Source: Variovorax sp. PBS-H4 (GTDB lineage: Bacteria; Pseudomonadota; Gammaproteobacteria; Burkholderiales; Burkholderiaceae_C). From it: DNA of 64,000 bases. This document shows positions 1 through 9,223 of the stretch, in pieces. The notes beneath the pieces are model-generated. The model saw only the letters and a list, made by a program, of their open reading frames with translations. It ran no database searches and had not been told where the DNA came from. Position 1 is the stretch's first letter. Each line of letters begins with the position of its first letter. The position numbers and the translations under genes were made by a program. The stretch lies in NCBI RefSeq assembly GCF_901827205.1, contig NZ_LR594675.1:2356001-2420000 (forward strand), written 5' to 3'.

Positions 1-583
1 GGTCGGCGTTCTGCGTTGCATTCGCCTGCACCAGCTCGCCGGACGCGAGCACCACGTCGACGCCCGTCAGGTTGTCGATGGTCAGCCCGCGCTTGCGGCT
101 CTGCCAGCCGAAGCCGCCGCCCAGCGTGAGCCCGGCGATGCCGGTGGTCGAATTGATTCCGGTGGGCGTCGACAGACCGAACGCCTGCGTCTCGCGATCG
201 AAATCCGACAGCAGCGCTCCCGGCTCGACACGCGCGAGACGTGCCACCGGGTCGACGCGTACCGACTTCATCCCCGACAGGTCGATCATCAGCCCGCCGT
301 CGCAGGCGGCCTTGCCGGCGATGTTGTGGCCGCCGCCCTTGACCGCCATCAGGAGCTGGTGCTCGCGCGCGAAGTTCACGGCCTGGATCACGTCGGCTGC
401 GCCGGCGGCACGCACGATCGCAGCCGGCCGGCGGTCGATCATGCCGTTCCACAAGGTGCGCGACACGTCGTAGCCGTCGTCTCCCGCCATCACCAGTCCA
501 CCGCGCAGCGCTGCGCGCAGCGCCGCGACCGGTTCGTCCGCGATGCCGACCGTGCCGCCTTGGGCGGTTTGAAAGTCAATCAT
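1..583 (-). CDS. FAD-binding oxidoreductase (BBE/PCMH type), C-terminus cut by window edge
   Basis: The minus-strand frame opens at ATG 583, preceded by an AGGAGA ribosome site at 591-596, and runs off the window at position 1. About 194 residues are visible. They show the N-terminal part of a PCMH-type FAD-binding domain, including KGGGHNIAG, whose His is the usual covalent FAD attachment site in this family, and the LTLGGGFGWQSRKRG segment of the second FAD-binding half. Family members oxidise alcohols, sugars or berberine-type substrates with covalently bound FAD; the substrate here cannot be told. The C-terminal substrate and BBE domains lie outside the window. The domain call is strong and the specific reaction is unknown. 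Confidence 0.88.
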   Translation of the reverse strand, partial: MIDFQTAQGGTVGIADEPVAALRAALRGGLVMAGDDGYDVSRTLWNGMIDRRPAAIVRAAGAADVIQAVNFAREHQLLMAVKGGGHNIAGKAACDGGLMIDLSGMKSVRVDPVARLARVEPGALLSDFDRETQAFGLSTPTGINSTTGIAGLTLGGGFGWQSRKRGLTIDNLTGVDVVLASGELVQANATQNAD

Positions 584-725
584 GAAATGTTCTCCTTGAT
601 TTGCCGCCAGCCGGCAGGAAGGCGCGGTTTTCAACGGCTGGGAAGAAGTCTGCGAGCCGTTGGTAATCACCGCGCGTCGCGGCGACTCGCCTTTGTATCG
701 ACCTGGTAAACGGATGGGGGGAGCT

Positions 726-3700
726 TCAGCCGCCGTGGGAGGGGCTGCTGCGGTCCCTTCGAAGCCACGATTCCATCAGCGTGCGGAGTGCCTGGTGGTC
801 GACGGGCTTGTGCAGCACGTTGCTGACGCCGTGCGCTTTCGCCTTGGCTTCATCGATCTCGTCGGCATTGCCGGTGTACAGCAGGACCGGCAGGCCCGGG
901 CGCAGCTCGGTGGCCCGCCTTGCGAGCTGCAGGCCGTCGAGCTGTGGCATCGTCTGGTCGGTGATCAGCAGATCGAGCGGCCGACTCAGGTCGTCCAGCC
1001 AGGCCAGCGCCTCCAGGGGGCTGCGATGCAGCACCACCTCGATGCCCCAGCCCGACAGCAGTTCGACCATGAAGTTGCCGACCATGACTTCGTCGTCGAC
1101 GACCATCACGCGCGCGCAAAGCGCTTTGCCGGCCGCTGCAACGACGGGCGCGTCGGTGACGTCGACCTCCGCGCCGCTGGCGGGCGGCAGCATGACGCGG
1201 AACACGGAGCCAACGCCGAGTGCTGTCTCGACGATGACATGGCCACCGTGGTCATGCACGATGCCGTGCACCATCGCCAGGCCCATGCCCGAGCCACGCC
1301 CGACCTCCTTGCTGGATGTGAAGGGTTCGAAGATGCGATCGATCAGGTCCGGCGCGATCCCGCTGCCGCTGTCAGCCACGCTCAATTCGACCCACCGCCC
1401 GCTGTCGACCGTGGCGCGGCACGAGGCGCAGGTCCAGCCGCCGCCGCTGCGGCCCAGCCGAACGCGGATCCACCCGGAGCCGGTGATCGCGTCGCGCGCA
1501 TTGATGCACAGATTGAAAAGCACCTGTTCCAGGTGCACGGCATCGACCGCGACGTGCAGCTCCTGGGCCCTCTTCGTGGGTGCTGCGGTGGATTCGAGCG
1601 ATACCGAAGAGGGCAGGGTGGCGCGCAGCAGTTGCAGGGTCTGGTCGACCAGCGGGGCCAGTGCCAGGGTCCGGCGCTGGCCCCGCTGGCGTCGCGCAAA
1701 CGCCAGCATCTGCGCGATGAGCTCGCGGGCCCGCTGGGCAGCGATGTGAGCCTGGCCCAGCTGGTGCTGCAGCCTGGCGTCGCCCAGCGTCGCGGCGCGC
1801 TCCTGCCCGAGGACCAGGTAGCCGATCACGCTCGTGAGAATGTTGTTGAAGTCGTGCGCGATGCCGCCGGTGAGCTGGCCGATGGCCTCCATCTTCTGCG
1901 CCTGGCGCAGCTGGGCCTCGAGGCGCTCGCGCTCGGCCTCGGCGGCGCGGCGCTCGGTGATGTCGCGGGCCGCATACAGGACATGCGGCTCGCCTCGGTA
2001 AGTCACCGGCATGCCGGTGACCTCGAGGTAGAAGTGGCTGCCGTCCTTGCGCACACCCGGCACCTCGAAGCGGACCGCCTCACCGGCCAGGATGGCGCAG
2101 TGCTGTTCCCGGTGGCGCTCCTGGAGCGTCGGGTCGGGTTGCGTCAGGACGCGGGTCGCGCTCAGCACTTCCTCGCGGGAGTAGCCGCTCATGCCCAGGT
2201 AAGCGGGATTCACGTCTACCGCGCGGTACTCGGCGTCTCGTACGACCAGGCCGTCGGCAGACGCGTTGAAGATCGCCCGGTATTGTTCCTCGCTGTTGCG
2301 CAGCGCCCGCTCGGCACGCTTGCTTTGCGTCATGTCGCGGCCGATGTAGAGCACATGCGGTTCGCCATGGTGGAGGATCGGAACCCCTCGCAGCTCCAGG
2401 TCGTAGCGCTGGCCATCGCGCCGCACGAGCTCGGTCTCGAGCCGGATCGGCTCGCCGGCCAGCGCCTGCTCGTGCAGCTGGCGGATCGTGGCCGCGACCT
2501 CGGGTGGGTTGGCCAGCACCCGGGCCACCCCCAGGACCTGGTCGAGCCGGTAGCCGCTCATCCGCTCATAGGTGGCGTTGGCGTCGACGATGCTGAAATC
2601 GGAGGCGCGCAGCACCAGGGCGTCGGCCGATGCGTTGAAGATGCCGCGGTACTGCGCTTCGTTCGCCCGCAGCGCGCGCTCGCTGACGATCCGCTCGCTG
2701 ACGTCGCGCCCGACGCCGAGCACATAGGGCGTATCGCCCAGCTGAACCGGCAAGTAGCGCAGTTCGATGTGGAACGAGCTGCCGTCCCCCCGCGTCACCG
2801 GCTCGACGGCCTGTGTCTCGCGTCCTTGCAGCGCGGCTTCGACGTAGCCGATCAGTCGCCGCATGTCCTGCGCGTCGGGGCGTTCGGTCCAGTGCTTGCC
2901 GATCACCTGCTCGCGTGTCATGCCGGTCATGCGCACGAAGGCCTGGTTGATGTCGACGGTGCGCAGATCCCGGCTCCACAGCACCATCGAATCGATACTG
3001 CCGTCGAAGATGGCCCGGTACTTCTGCTCCTGCGCCTGCAGCGCCGCAAGCGCTGCCTTGCGCTGCGTGATGTCTCGCCCGACCGCCAGCACGTGCGGGG
3101 TGCCTGCGTAGCCGATCGGCAGATAGCGCAGCTCGATGTCGAAGGTGCTGCCGTCCTGGCGCACGCCGCGCGTCTCGATCGATCCCTCCTGGCCGGCCAG
3201 CGCAGCCCGGATGCGCTGGATGCGCCGCTCGCGCTCCTGGGCATCGATGTTGGGCGGGAGCGAACTGCCGATGATCTGCTCGCGCGCATAGCCGAACATG
3301 GAGACGAAGGCCGGATTGATGTCCACGATGCGCAGCGCGTCGTTCCAAAGTGCGAGCGCATCGGCGCTGCCGTCGAAGATCACCCGGTACTGCTCCTCGC
3401 GCGAGCGCAAGGCCTCGAAGATGGCGCGGTAGCTGACCTCCGGCCGTTGCGGCGGCTGGCGCGGGCCCGCCTGGTCGATCTCGCAGGCGGCACGTCCACC
3501 TGCGAGGCGCAGCATCGACTCGAGACGCTCCGCCGCCGCGGGCGCGGCCAGCGTCGCAGCACGCACGGCATCGTCTGCGCTGTTGCGCTCGATCTCCCCA
3601 AGGATGCGGCTCGCGAAGATCTTCAGCAGGGCCTCGGCCAGCCTGGGATCAGGAAGCGGGTCGCGATCCATGGCCACCAGCAGCCCGAGCGGACTGCCGC

Positions 3701-4094
3701 GCGCGTCGTCGAGTGCAAGAGCGGCATACGCATCCATGCCCTCCAACGGCAACATCGCCACGGGGTTTGTTCCTGCGTCAACGCTGCGTGCAACGAAGCG
3801 GTGAGCGCGGCCGGCGACCTGCGCCCCGGGCGAATCCTCCAGCGTGTATTCGAAGTCGTCCAGCGGCCTGCCATCGAGCACCGCTGCCAGCGTTCGCAAT
3901 GTGCTGCGCGAGCTGTCGGTGAAAACGGCCACGAACACGCAGGCCACTCGCAGGATCTTTGCGAGCTCTTCCACCAGCTCGGCCAGGGTGCCGGGGCCGC
4001 CGGCGACGGCCTGCGCGGCCAGGTACATCGCTTCGGCCGCGTCGGTCCACGCGGGTGCGTCGGCGCAGCGAAGACGGCGTTCCGGGGCAGCCAT
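726..4094 (-). CDS. Hybrid sensor histidine kinase: GAF-like, four PAS, kinase core, receiver
   Basis: This is a soluble-looking 1,122-residue hybrid kinase. Residues about 1-185 look like a GAF-type sensor. Four consecutive PAS/PAC units follow, each starting near a YRxIFxxSxD pattern and ending in a GRDxTxRK or ARDITERR linker. A HisKA segment with the phospho-acceptor in GGIAHDFNN (His about 747), an HATPase domain with DSGSGI and GSGMGL, and a C-terminal receiver with LITDQTMPQ carrying the phosphorylatable Asp complete it. No transmembrane segment is evident, so a cytoplasmic signal (redox, small ligand or light-type cofactor) is likely. The four similar PAS units suggest internal duplication. 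No partner gene is adjacent; the 142-base gap to the next minus-strand gene holds its own start region. Confidence 0.93.
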   Translation of the reverse strand: MAAPERRLRCADAPAWTDAAEAMYLAAQAVAGGPGTLAELVEELAKILRVACVFVAVFTDSSRSTLRTLAAVLDGRPLDDFEYTLEDSPGAQVAGRAHRFVARSVDAGTNPVAMLPLEGMDAYAALALDDARGSPLGLLVAMDRDPLPDPRLAEALLKIFASRILGEIERNSADDAVRAATLAAPAAAERLESMLRLAGGRAACEIDQAGPRQPPQRPEVSYRAIFEALRSREEQYRVIFDGSADALALWNDALRIVDINPAFVSMFGYAREQIIGSSLPPNIDAQERERRIQRIRAALAGQEGSIETRGVRQDGSTFDIELRYLPIGYAGTPHVLAVGRDITQRKAALAALQAQEQKYRAIFDGSIDSMVLWSRDLRTVDINQAFVRMTGMTREQVIGKHWTERPDAQDMRRLIGYVEAALQGRETQAVEPVTRGDGSSFHIELRYLPVQLGDTPYVLGVGRDVSERIVSERALRANEAQYRGIFNASADALVLRASDFSIVDANATYERMSGYRLDQVLGVARVLANPPEVAATIRQLHEQALAGEPIRLETELVRRDGQRYDLELRGVPILHHGEPHVLYIGRDMTQSKRAERALRNSEEQYRAIFNASADGLVVRDAEYRAVDVNPAYLGMSGYSREEVLSATRVLTQPDPTLQERHREQHCAILAGEAVRFEVPGVRKDGSHFYLEVTGMPVTYRGEPHVLYAARDITERRAAEAERERLEAQLRQAQKMEAIGQLTGGIAHDFNNILTSVIGYLVLGQERAATLGDARLQHQLGQAHIAAQRARELIAQMLAFARRQRGQRRTLALAPLVDQTLQLLRATLPSSVSLESTAAPTKRAQELHVAVDAVHLEQVLFNLCINARDAITGSGWIRVRLGRSGGGWTCASCRATVDSGRWVELSVADSGSGIAPDLIDRIFEPFTSSKEVGRGSGMGLAMVHGIVHDHGGHVIVETALGVGSVFRVMLPPASGAEVDVTDAPVVAAAGKALCARVMVVDDEVMVGNFMVELLSGWGIEVVLHRSPLEALAWLDDLSRPLDLLITDQTMPQLDGLQLARRATELRPGLPVLLYTGNADEIDEAKAKAHGVSNVLHKPVDHQALRTLMESWLRRDRSSPSHGG

Positions 4095-4308
4095 GGCCGC
4101 AGTCTAGACCGCCGCAACGTCGTGCGCAGGGTCATTGCCTGGGTGATACCGGGCGGATACATGCGTGACACACGCCGGCGCTGACGCGCGCGTGAGCAAC
4201 TATCTGTCAATCTAAAGCGTTGCTTGCGCCTGCTTGCATCGCGTGTTCTTGCCGACAGTAGTTGGCATCAGGGCAGCTTCAATCCACCCGTTATCCAGGA
4301 ACACAGAC

Positions 4309-4590
4309 ATGTTCGGAAGCTACAAGAAAAAGATCGAGGCGTACTGCGAGGCCGCCGGAATCGAGATTCCCATCGGGTTCGACCGTCATTCGCCGGGGCG
4401 GTATGCAGCCATCGACCTGGACTCGGATCCGCCGAAGCTGGTGGCCACGACGTGGTCAAGCGTCCAGGATGCCGTGAACTACGTGGCCAACCTGGCAGCA
4501 GGCCGCAGGACCCGAATGCTGGATTTCCTGAAAGGCCGCGAGCTCACCTTCAATGGCAAGGACAGCCTGGTGCCCGGCAAGCTCTTTTGA
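4309..4590 (+). CDS. Conserved-looking hypothetical protein, 93 aa
   Basis: The start chosen is ATG 4309, preceded by CAGGA at 4296-4300; an upstream in-frame ATG lacks a ribosome site. The product is small, soluble and mixed in charge. It begins MFGSYKKKIEAYCEAAGIEI and ends with a segment containing GRELTFNGKD. No signal peptide, membrane segment or known motif is visible. The sequence composition is protein-like (regular hydrophobic spacing, no low complexity). I do not recognise the family and assign no function. The gap between 4095 and 4308 holds the start regions of this gene and of the divergent kinase, with no clear operator. Confidence 0.65.
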   Translation: MFGSYKKKIEAYCEAAGIEIPIGFDRHSPGRYAAIDLDSDPPKLVATTWSSVQDAVNYVANLAAGRRTRMLDFLKGRELTFNGKDSLVPGKLF

Positions 4591-4674
4591 GGCGCGGCGC
4601 GATGGGATGGGCGGTGCCAAGCCTTGCCGCGGTGCGGGCGACCGGGCAGGGAGTTCCTGCAGCGGACAGCGGGT

Positions 4675-5079
4675 CTAGAGATCCTCAATGACCAAGGTGC
4701 GATAGCGTTGCGCGACGGAGTAGGGGCCGCGGCGAACGACTTCCATCATCCGTTGCGCCGTTTCTGCGTCCGGCGTCTTGACCAGCAGGCCGTGGTGGCC
4801 TTCCCTTGCCAGCTTGGTGTAGACCCTCACCGTGGCGCCCTCGGTCCCCGCCGAAGGCAGCGGGTCGTCGGCATCGCTGACCGTCGGCGTGATCTGCGAG
4901 AGGATCGCGGCTGGCGTGAGCAGGTAGACCTCGCTGTCCTCGAGCTGCGTGCTGAGCTCCTCGCCTACTGAAACGGCGGTCGCTTCGTCCGGGAACATGA
5001 CCATGGAATATCCCGAGGGATAGAACGTGCCGCCCAGCGTGGAAATCATGGACGGATCGAGGCTGAAGGACATCAACAT
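4675..5079 (-). CDS. Hypothetical protein, 134 aa
   Basis: The reading frame extends upstream to 5424, but the likely start is ATG 5079, which follows GGAAAAC; the sequence upstream of it looks non-coding. The protein starts MLMSFSLDPSMISTLGGTFY and has a compact alpha/beta character, with segments such as DEATAVSVGEEL, VYTKLAREGHHGLLVKTPD and AQRYRTLVIEDL. It looks like a small soluble ferredoxin-fold type protein, but no family is recognised. It lies tail-to-tail with the 93-aa hypothetical gene and is divergent from the DNA ligase. The 5080-5284 gap shows no obvious promoter or repeat. Confidence 0.6.
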   Translation of the reverse strand: MLMSFSLDPSMISTLGGTFYPSGYSMVMFPDEATAVSVGEELSTQLEDSEVYLLTPAAILSQITPTVSDADDPLPSAGTEGATVRVYTKLAREGHHGLLVKTPDAETAQRMMEVVRRGPYSVAQRYRTLVIEDL

Positions 5080-5284
5080 GGCTGTTTTCCGGAACTGAAG
5101 TGGGCCAGCCCTGACGTTGCGGCAAGGTGCTCGCGGCGGCTGGTAGGACGAGTCCGGTAGTGCTCGACGGCCGTCACCGTTTACGGCGTGGCAACGATCC
5201 AGATGGATTGACCGGAAGAAAGATTTCCCCATCACGGGCGAGACCCCTTCAACGCACACACCGGCACAGTGCTTCATTGCGCAC

Positions 5285-6367
5285 ATGGAGTCTCCAGAAG
5301 CAGTGTTCGAGCCGATCCTGCCGATGCTCGCCAAGATCGCAGCGAGCCTGCCGGAGGGCGCTGAATTCCTTTTCGAGCCGAAGTGGGACGGCTTCCGGGC
5401 GATCGTCTTCCGCCGCGACGGCAAGGTCCTGATCCAGAGCCGCGAGGGCAGGCCGCTGGACCGCTACTTTCCCGATCTGCACGAGGTCTTCTTGGCAGCG
5501 TTGCCCGAAGGGTGCGTGCTCGACGGCGAGATCGTGATCGCCACGCCGGGCGGCCTCGACTTCGATGCGCTCCAGCAGCGCGTGCATCCTGCCGCCTCGC
5601 GGGTGACGCGGCTGGCTGCCGAGACGCCCGCGTCGTTCGTCGCCTTTGATCTGCTGGCGTTGGACGGACAGGACCTGACGGCGCGGCCGCAGGCGGAACG
5701 CCGCCTCCTGCTGGAGGCGCTGCTGGCAGAGTCGGTGCCGCCGATTCATCTCACGCCCATGACCACGGATCGCGCGCTTGCGCTCAGCTGGCTGCAGCAT
5801 TTCGAAGGCGCGGGCTTGGACGGCGTGATTGCAAAGTGGGCAGACCAGCCCTACCTGCCGGGCAAGCGCGCGATGCTGAAGGTGAAGCACCAGCGCACGG
5901 CGGACTGCGTGGTTGCAGGCTTTCGCTGGCACAAGAGCGGATCGGATGCGGTGGGCTCGCTGCTGCTGGGCCTCTACGACGAGCACGATGTGCTGCAGCA
6001 CGTGGGCGTGACCTCGTCCTTCGACATGGCAACGCGCAGGAGACTGGCCGACGAGTTGCAGCCGCTGCGCGACAACGCGCTGCAGGGACACCCCTGGGCC
6101 GGATGGGCAGAGGCCGCCGACGGCGGGCCGCAGCAGCGGATGCCAGGCGCGCGCAGCCGCTGGAGCGGGAGCAAGGATCTCACCTGGGAGCCCGTGCGTC
6201 CCGAGCGCGTGTGCGAGGTCCGGTACGACCACCTCCAGGGCGACCGTTTCCGCCACGCCACCTTGTTCCTTCGATGGCGTCTCGACAAGCCGCCGAGTGC
6301 TTGCCGCTACGACCAGTTGGAGGTCACGCCGCCTTATGAACTCGCTCGCGTGTTTTCGCAACGGTGA
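5285..6367 (+). CDS. ATP-dependent DNA ligase (LigC/LigD-ligase type)
   Basis: This 360-residue protein has the nucleotidyltransferase core of ATP-dependent DNA ligases. EPKWDGFRA carries the adenylated Lys (K33), followed by SREGRPL, LDGEIVI, FVAFDLLALDG, GLDGVIAKW and MLKVKHQRTADCVV, corresponding to motifs I to V. An OB-fold-like C-terminus follows. These enzymes join DNA nicks or ends using ATP, and bacterial members usually serve repair such as stationary-phase or Ku-associated end joining. No ku gene and no polymerase or nuclease domain is present here, so this is a stand-alone ligase rather than full LigD. It sits between unknown genes and a PAS kinase. The family call is secure, the pathway inferred. 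Confidence 0.93.
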   Translation: MESPEAVFEPILPMLAKIAASLPEGAEFLFEPKWDGFRAIVFRRDGKVLIQSREGRPLDRYFPDLHEVFLAALPEGCVLDGEIVIATPGGLDFDALQQRVHPAASRVTRLAAETPASFVAFDLLALDGQDLTARPQAERRLLLEALLAESVPPIHLTPMTTDRALALSWLQHFEGAGLDGVIAKWADQPYLPGKRAMLKVKHQRTADCVVAGFRWHKSGSDAVGSLLLGLYDEHDVLQHVGVTSSFDMATRRRLADELQPLRDNALQGHPWAGWAEAADGGPQQRMPGARSRWSGSKDLTWEPVRPERVCEVRYDHLQGDRFRHATLFLRWRLDKPPSACRYDQLEVTPPYELARVFSQR

Positions 6368-6445
6368 CGAACCACGTCCCGAAATCCCGGCGCCGCGCCT
6401 GCCACGCCTTCTGGAAACACATGGAAAAGGCGACACAATCAATGG

Positions 6446-8425
6446 ATGAGCGAAGTCAATTCTTCAAACGACGACCACCTGTCTGATCTGCACCGCTTCC
6501 AATTATTGGTATCCGCGATTCACGACTATGCAATCTACATGCTCGACGTCGATGGACGTGTCGTGAGCTGGAATGCGGGGGCCCAGCGGTTCAAGGGGTA
6601 TTCCGAAGCCGAGATTCGTGGGCAGCACTTTTCGCGCTTCTATACAGCCGAGGATCGGGCTGCAGCTTTGCCTGAAAGGGCACTGAAGGCCGCAGCGGAA
6701 CATGGAAAGTTCGAGGTTGAGGGTTGGAGAGTTCGCAAGGACGGTTCGCGCTTCTGGGCCAGTGCCGTCATCGACCCGATTCGTGCCGAGGATGGTCGGC
6801 TGCTGGGCTTCGCCAGGATCACCCGGGACATCAGCGAGCGCAAGGCGGCGGCCGACGCCTTGCAACGCAGCGAGCAGGAATTCCGTTTGCTGGTCCAGGG
6901 CGTCAAGGACTACGCGATCTACATGCTCGACCCGCAGGGCCGTGTCACGAACTGGAATGCGGGCGCGCGGCGAATCACGGGTTACGAAAAGGAAGAGGTA
7001 CTGGGCCAGCACTTCTCCCTCTTTTACACGCCGGAAGATCGTGCAAGCGGCCTCCCGGACGAAGCCTTGCAGACGGCCGCCACGCAAGGCCGCTTCGAGC
7101 ATGAAGGCTGGCGCTTGCGCAAGGACGGCTCCAGGTTCATCGCCAGCGCCTTGCTCGAGCCCATCGCCGACCCGGATGGCAAACTGATCGGATACGCCAA
7201 GATCACCCGCGACATCACCGAGAAGCAGGAGGCAGCCGCTGCTCTGAAGAAGGCCGAGCTTGCCCTGCTGCAGGCGCAGAAGATGGAGGCCATCGGCAAA
7301 TTGACCGGCGGCGTCGCGCACGACTTCAACAACTTGCTCCAGGTGATCGCCGGGAACCTGCAACTGCTCTCCCGCGACATCGCTGGAAACGAGCGCGCCG
7401 AGCGCCGGGTGCAAGGAGCTTTGGCGGGCATCCGGCGAGGGGCCAAGCTCGCCAGCCAGCTCCTTGCGTTCGGCAGGCGCCAACCGCTCGAGCCGAAGGT
7501 CGTCAACCTCGGACGTTTGCTTGGCGCGACGACAGACTTGTATCGGCGCACGCTGGGCGAGGCGGTTGAAGTCGAGACCGTGATCGCCGGCGGCCTTTGG
7601 AACACATCGGTCGATGTGGTCCAGGTCGAAAACGCGTTGCTCAACCTGGCCATCAATGCCCGCGATGCGATGAATGGCGTTGGCAAGCTCACCATCGAAG
7701 TCGGCAACGCTTTTCTCGACGAGGCCTACGCCCGGGTGAATGCCGATGTCGTGGCAGGGCAGTACGTGCTGATCGCCGTCTCCGATACGGGCGCGGGGAT
7801 GACGCCGGAGATCATGGCCCAGGCCTTCGAGCCATTTTTCTCGACCAAGCCGGAGGGCCAGGGCACCGGACTTGGCTTGTCGATGGTCTATGGTTTCGTG
7901 AAGCAGTCCAACGGGCATGTGAAGATCTACAGCGAGGTGGGGCATGGCACGACAGTCAAGCTCTACCTGCCGCGCTCGCAAGAGGCCGAGGACCTGCCGG
8001 CACCCGCGGATGCACGTGTCGTGAGCGGCGGCACGGAGACCGTGCTCGTCGCGGAAGACGACGAAGAAGTCTGTGCGACGGTGCTGGAAACGTTGACCGA
8101 ACTGGGCTACCAGGTGCTGAAGGCGCACGACGGAGAGAGCGCCCTGGCGATCATTCAAAGCGGCATCAAGATCGATCTTCTTTTCACCGACGTCGTCATG
8201 CCCGGACCGCTGCGCAGCCCGGATCTTGCGCGCAAGGCCCGCGAGCGACTTCCGGACATTGCCGTGCTCTTCACGTCCGGCTACACGCAGAACGCCATCG
8301 TCCACGGCGGGCGGCTGGATCCCGGCGTCGATCTCCTCACCAAGCCCTATTCACGCGAGGATCTTGCGCGCAAGGTCCGGCAGGTGATCGAAAAACAGGC
8401 GCGAAACAAAAAGACGGGGCCGTAG
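6446..8425 (+). CDS. Hybrid sensor histidine kinase with two PAS domains and receiver
   Basis: This 659-residue soluble kinase has two highly similar PAS/PAC units at residues about 15-140 and 145-265. Both contain DYAIYMLD, WNAGA and KDGSRF, so they arose by tandem duplication. The kinase core follows with GGVAHDFNN (His about 292) and HATPase motifs DTGAGM and GTGLGLSMV. A C-terminal receiver (about 530-655) has VAEDDEE and LLFTDVVMPG (Asp about 582). The YAIYMLD PAS type is common in proteobacterial blue-light or redox-type kinases, but the LOV cysteine motif is not evident. The adjacent convergent receiver gene at 8431-8802 is a possible phosphorelay partner; the two stop codons are only a few bases apart. 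Confidence 0.94.
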   Translation: MSEVNSSNDDHLSDLHRFQLLVSAIHDYAIYMLDVDGRVVSWNAGAQRFKGYSEAEIRGQHFSRFYTAEDRAAALPERALKAAAEHGKFEVEGWRVRKDGSRFWASAVIDPIRAEDGRLLGFARITRDISERKAAADALQRSEQEFRLLVQGVKDYAIYMLDPQGRVTNWNAGARRITGYEKEEVLGQHFSLFYTPEDRASGLPDEALQTAATQGRFEHEGWRLRKDGSRFIASALLEPIADPDGKLIGYAKITRDITEKQEAAAALKKAELALLQAQKMEAIGKLTGGVAHDFNNLLQVIAGNLQLLSRDIAGNERAERRVQGALAGIRRGAKLASQLLAFGRRQPLEPKVVNLGRLLGATTDLYRRTLGEAVEVETVIAGGLWNTSVDVVQVENALLNLAINARDAMNGVGKLTIEVGNAFLDEAYARVNADVVAGQYVLIAVSDTGAGMTPEIMAQAFEPFFSTKPEGQGTGLGLSMVYGFVKQSNGHVKIYSEVGHGTTVKLYLPRSQEAEDLPAPADARVVSGGTETVLVAEDDEEVCATVLETLTELGYQVLKAHDGESALAIIQSGIKIDLLFTDVVMPGPLRSPDLARKARERLPDIAVLFTSGYTQNAIVHGGRLDPGVDLLTKPYSREDLARKVRQVIEKQARNKKTGP

Positions 8426-8430
8426 CTCGT

Positions 8431-8802
8431 CTACGCCGTTCGATCCGCGCAGTAGCGGAAGAAGTCGTCGAGTTCCGTCGACTTGTCGAAGATCGCATCT
8501 GCGCCGAGTTGCCTGCATCGCGCGCGCGTATCCGCGGTGGCGAAGTTGGTGAGCATGACGACGCGCTGCGATGAAGCGCGTCGCGCGCAAAAAGCCAGGA
8601 CCCCCAGGCCCGAGCCCTGCTTGAGGAAGAGATCCACCACGGCGAGTTGCCACTGTGCAGGATGGCTGGCGAGCCACTCGCAGGCTTCTGCCTCCGATTC
8701 CGCCGTGCCGGCGACCTGGGCGGAAATCAGCTCCTCCAGCGCCGAGCTCAAGTGCTGACGAATCCTCTGGTTGTCCTCGACGAGGAAGACTGAACGTTCC
8801 AT
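8431..8802 (-). CDS. Stand-alone response regulator receiver (CheY-like)
   Basis: This 123-residue protein consists only of a receiver domain. It starts MERSVFLVEDNQRIRQHL (acidic pocket E9/D10), has the phospho-acceptor in VVDLFL (D57), VVMLTNF at the Thr switch and DKSTE near the conserved Lys. No output domain is present, so it acts by protein contact or in a phosphorelay. It ends five bases from the stop of the converging PAS kinase, which suggests a functional pair though they are not co-transcribed. Its start lies 69 bases downstream (minus strand) of the bipartite element at 8872-8916, which is shared with the locus at 27.1 kb, so it may be co-regulated with the giant-protein locus. 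Confidence 0.92.
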   Translation of the reverse strand: MERSVFLVEDNQRIRQHLSSALEELISAQVAGTAESEAEACEWLASHPAQWQLAVVDLFLKQGSGLGVLAFCARRASSQRVVMLTNFATADTRARCRQLGADAIFDKSTELDDFFRYCADRTA

Positions 8803-8871
8803 GTCACCTCACGCAAATGGGCCACTTGCCGGCGGCTTCGGTGGAACAGGCAGCGCTGGCCCATCGGGCGG

Positions 8872-8916
8872 GAATGTAGGCGTTCCCAACGTCTTGAACC
8901 ATCGAATTGACAATGC
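8872..8916. promoter_or_regulatory. Bipartite element GAATGTAGGC-N21-CGAATTGACAATGC, copy A
   Basis: GAATGTAGGC at 8872-8881 is followed, after exactly 21 bases, by CGAATTGACAATGC at 8903-8916. The same two blocks with the same spacing recur at 27090-27134. On the plus strand TTGACA (8907-8912) could serve as a -35 for the giant gene. On the minus strand TACATT within GCCTACATTC could be a -10 for the receiver gene, with the ATTGACAAT palindrome as an upstream regulator site. Orientation cannot be settled from sequence. The rest of the 8803-9223 gap shows no other feature. Confidence 0.6.
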
Positions 8917-9223
8917 TTGAGATTTTCTTGTAGTCAGAAAGTGCTCTCCAGCTAGGCCTCGTTGCGACTCGTGTACATACAAGCGGTAACTTTGCTTAGC
9001 CACATTTAGCATCGCGCTCGCTTCTCGCTGCCGCCAACTCGGCTGCGCTTTTCTTCAGGGGTGGGAAGGTTCCGGCAGAGGCAAAACGCCCGCCGGGCCC
9101 ATTGATGTGGTTGAGCTTGCATTCCTTCGTTGACCCGCCCTGCGCCCCGATGACAGCCGCGTGTGCATTCACGCGCCTCCAGTCATATCCGATGCCAACG
9201 TCCCCCGAAAGCTGAAAGCCCAA

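Noticed and set aside
660..4184. A 1,174-codon plus-strand frame opposite the first hybrid kinase
   Set aside because: The minus frame carries all PAS, HisKA, HATPase and receiver motifs. The plus frame shows only composition-driven sequence.
9161..9223. A GTG start at 9161 for the giant gene
   Set aside because: The ATG at 9224 places the LEPR-like motif at the usual distance from the N-terminus, and the extra 21 residues have no conserved character. It remains a possible alternative.
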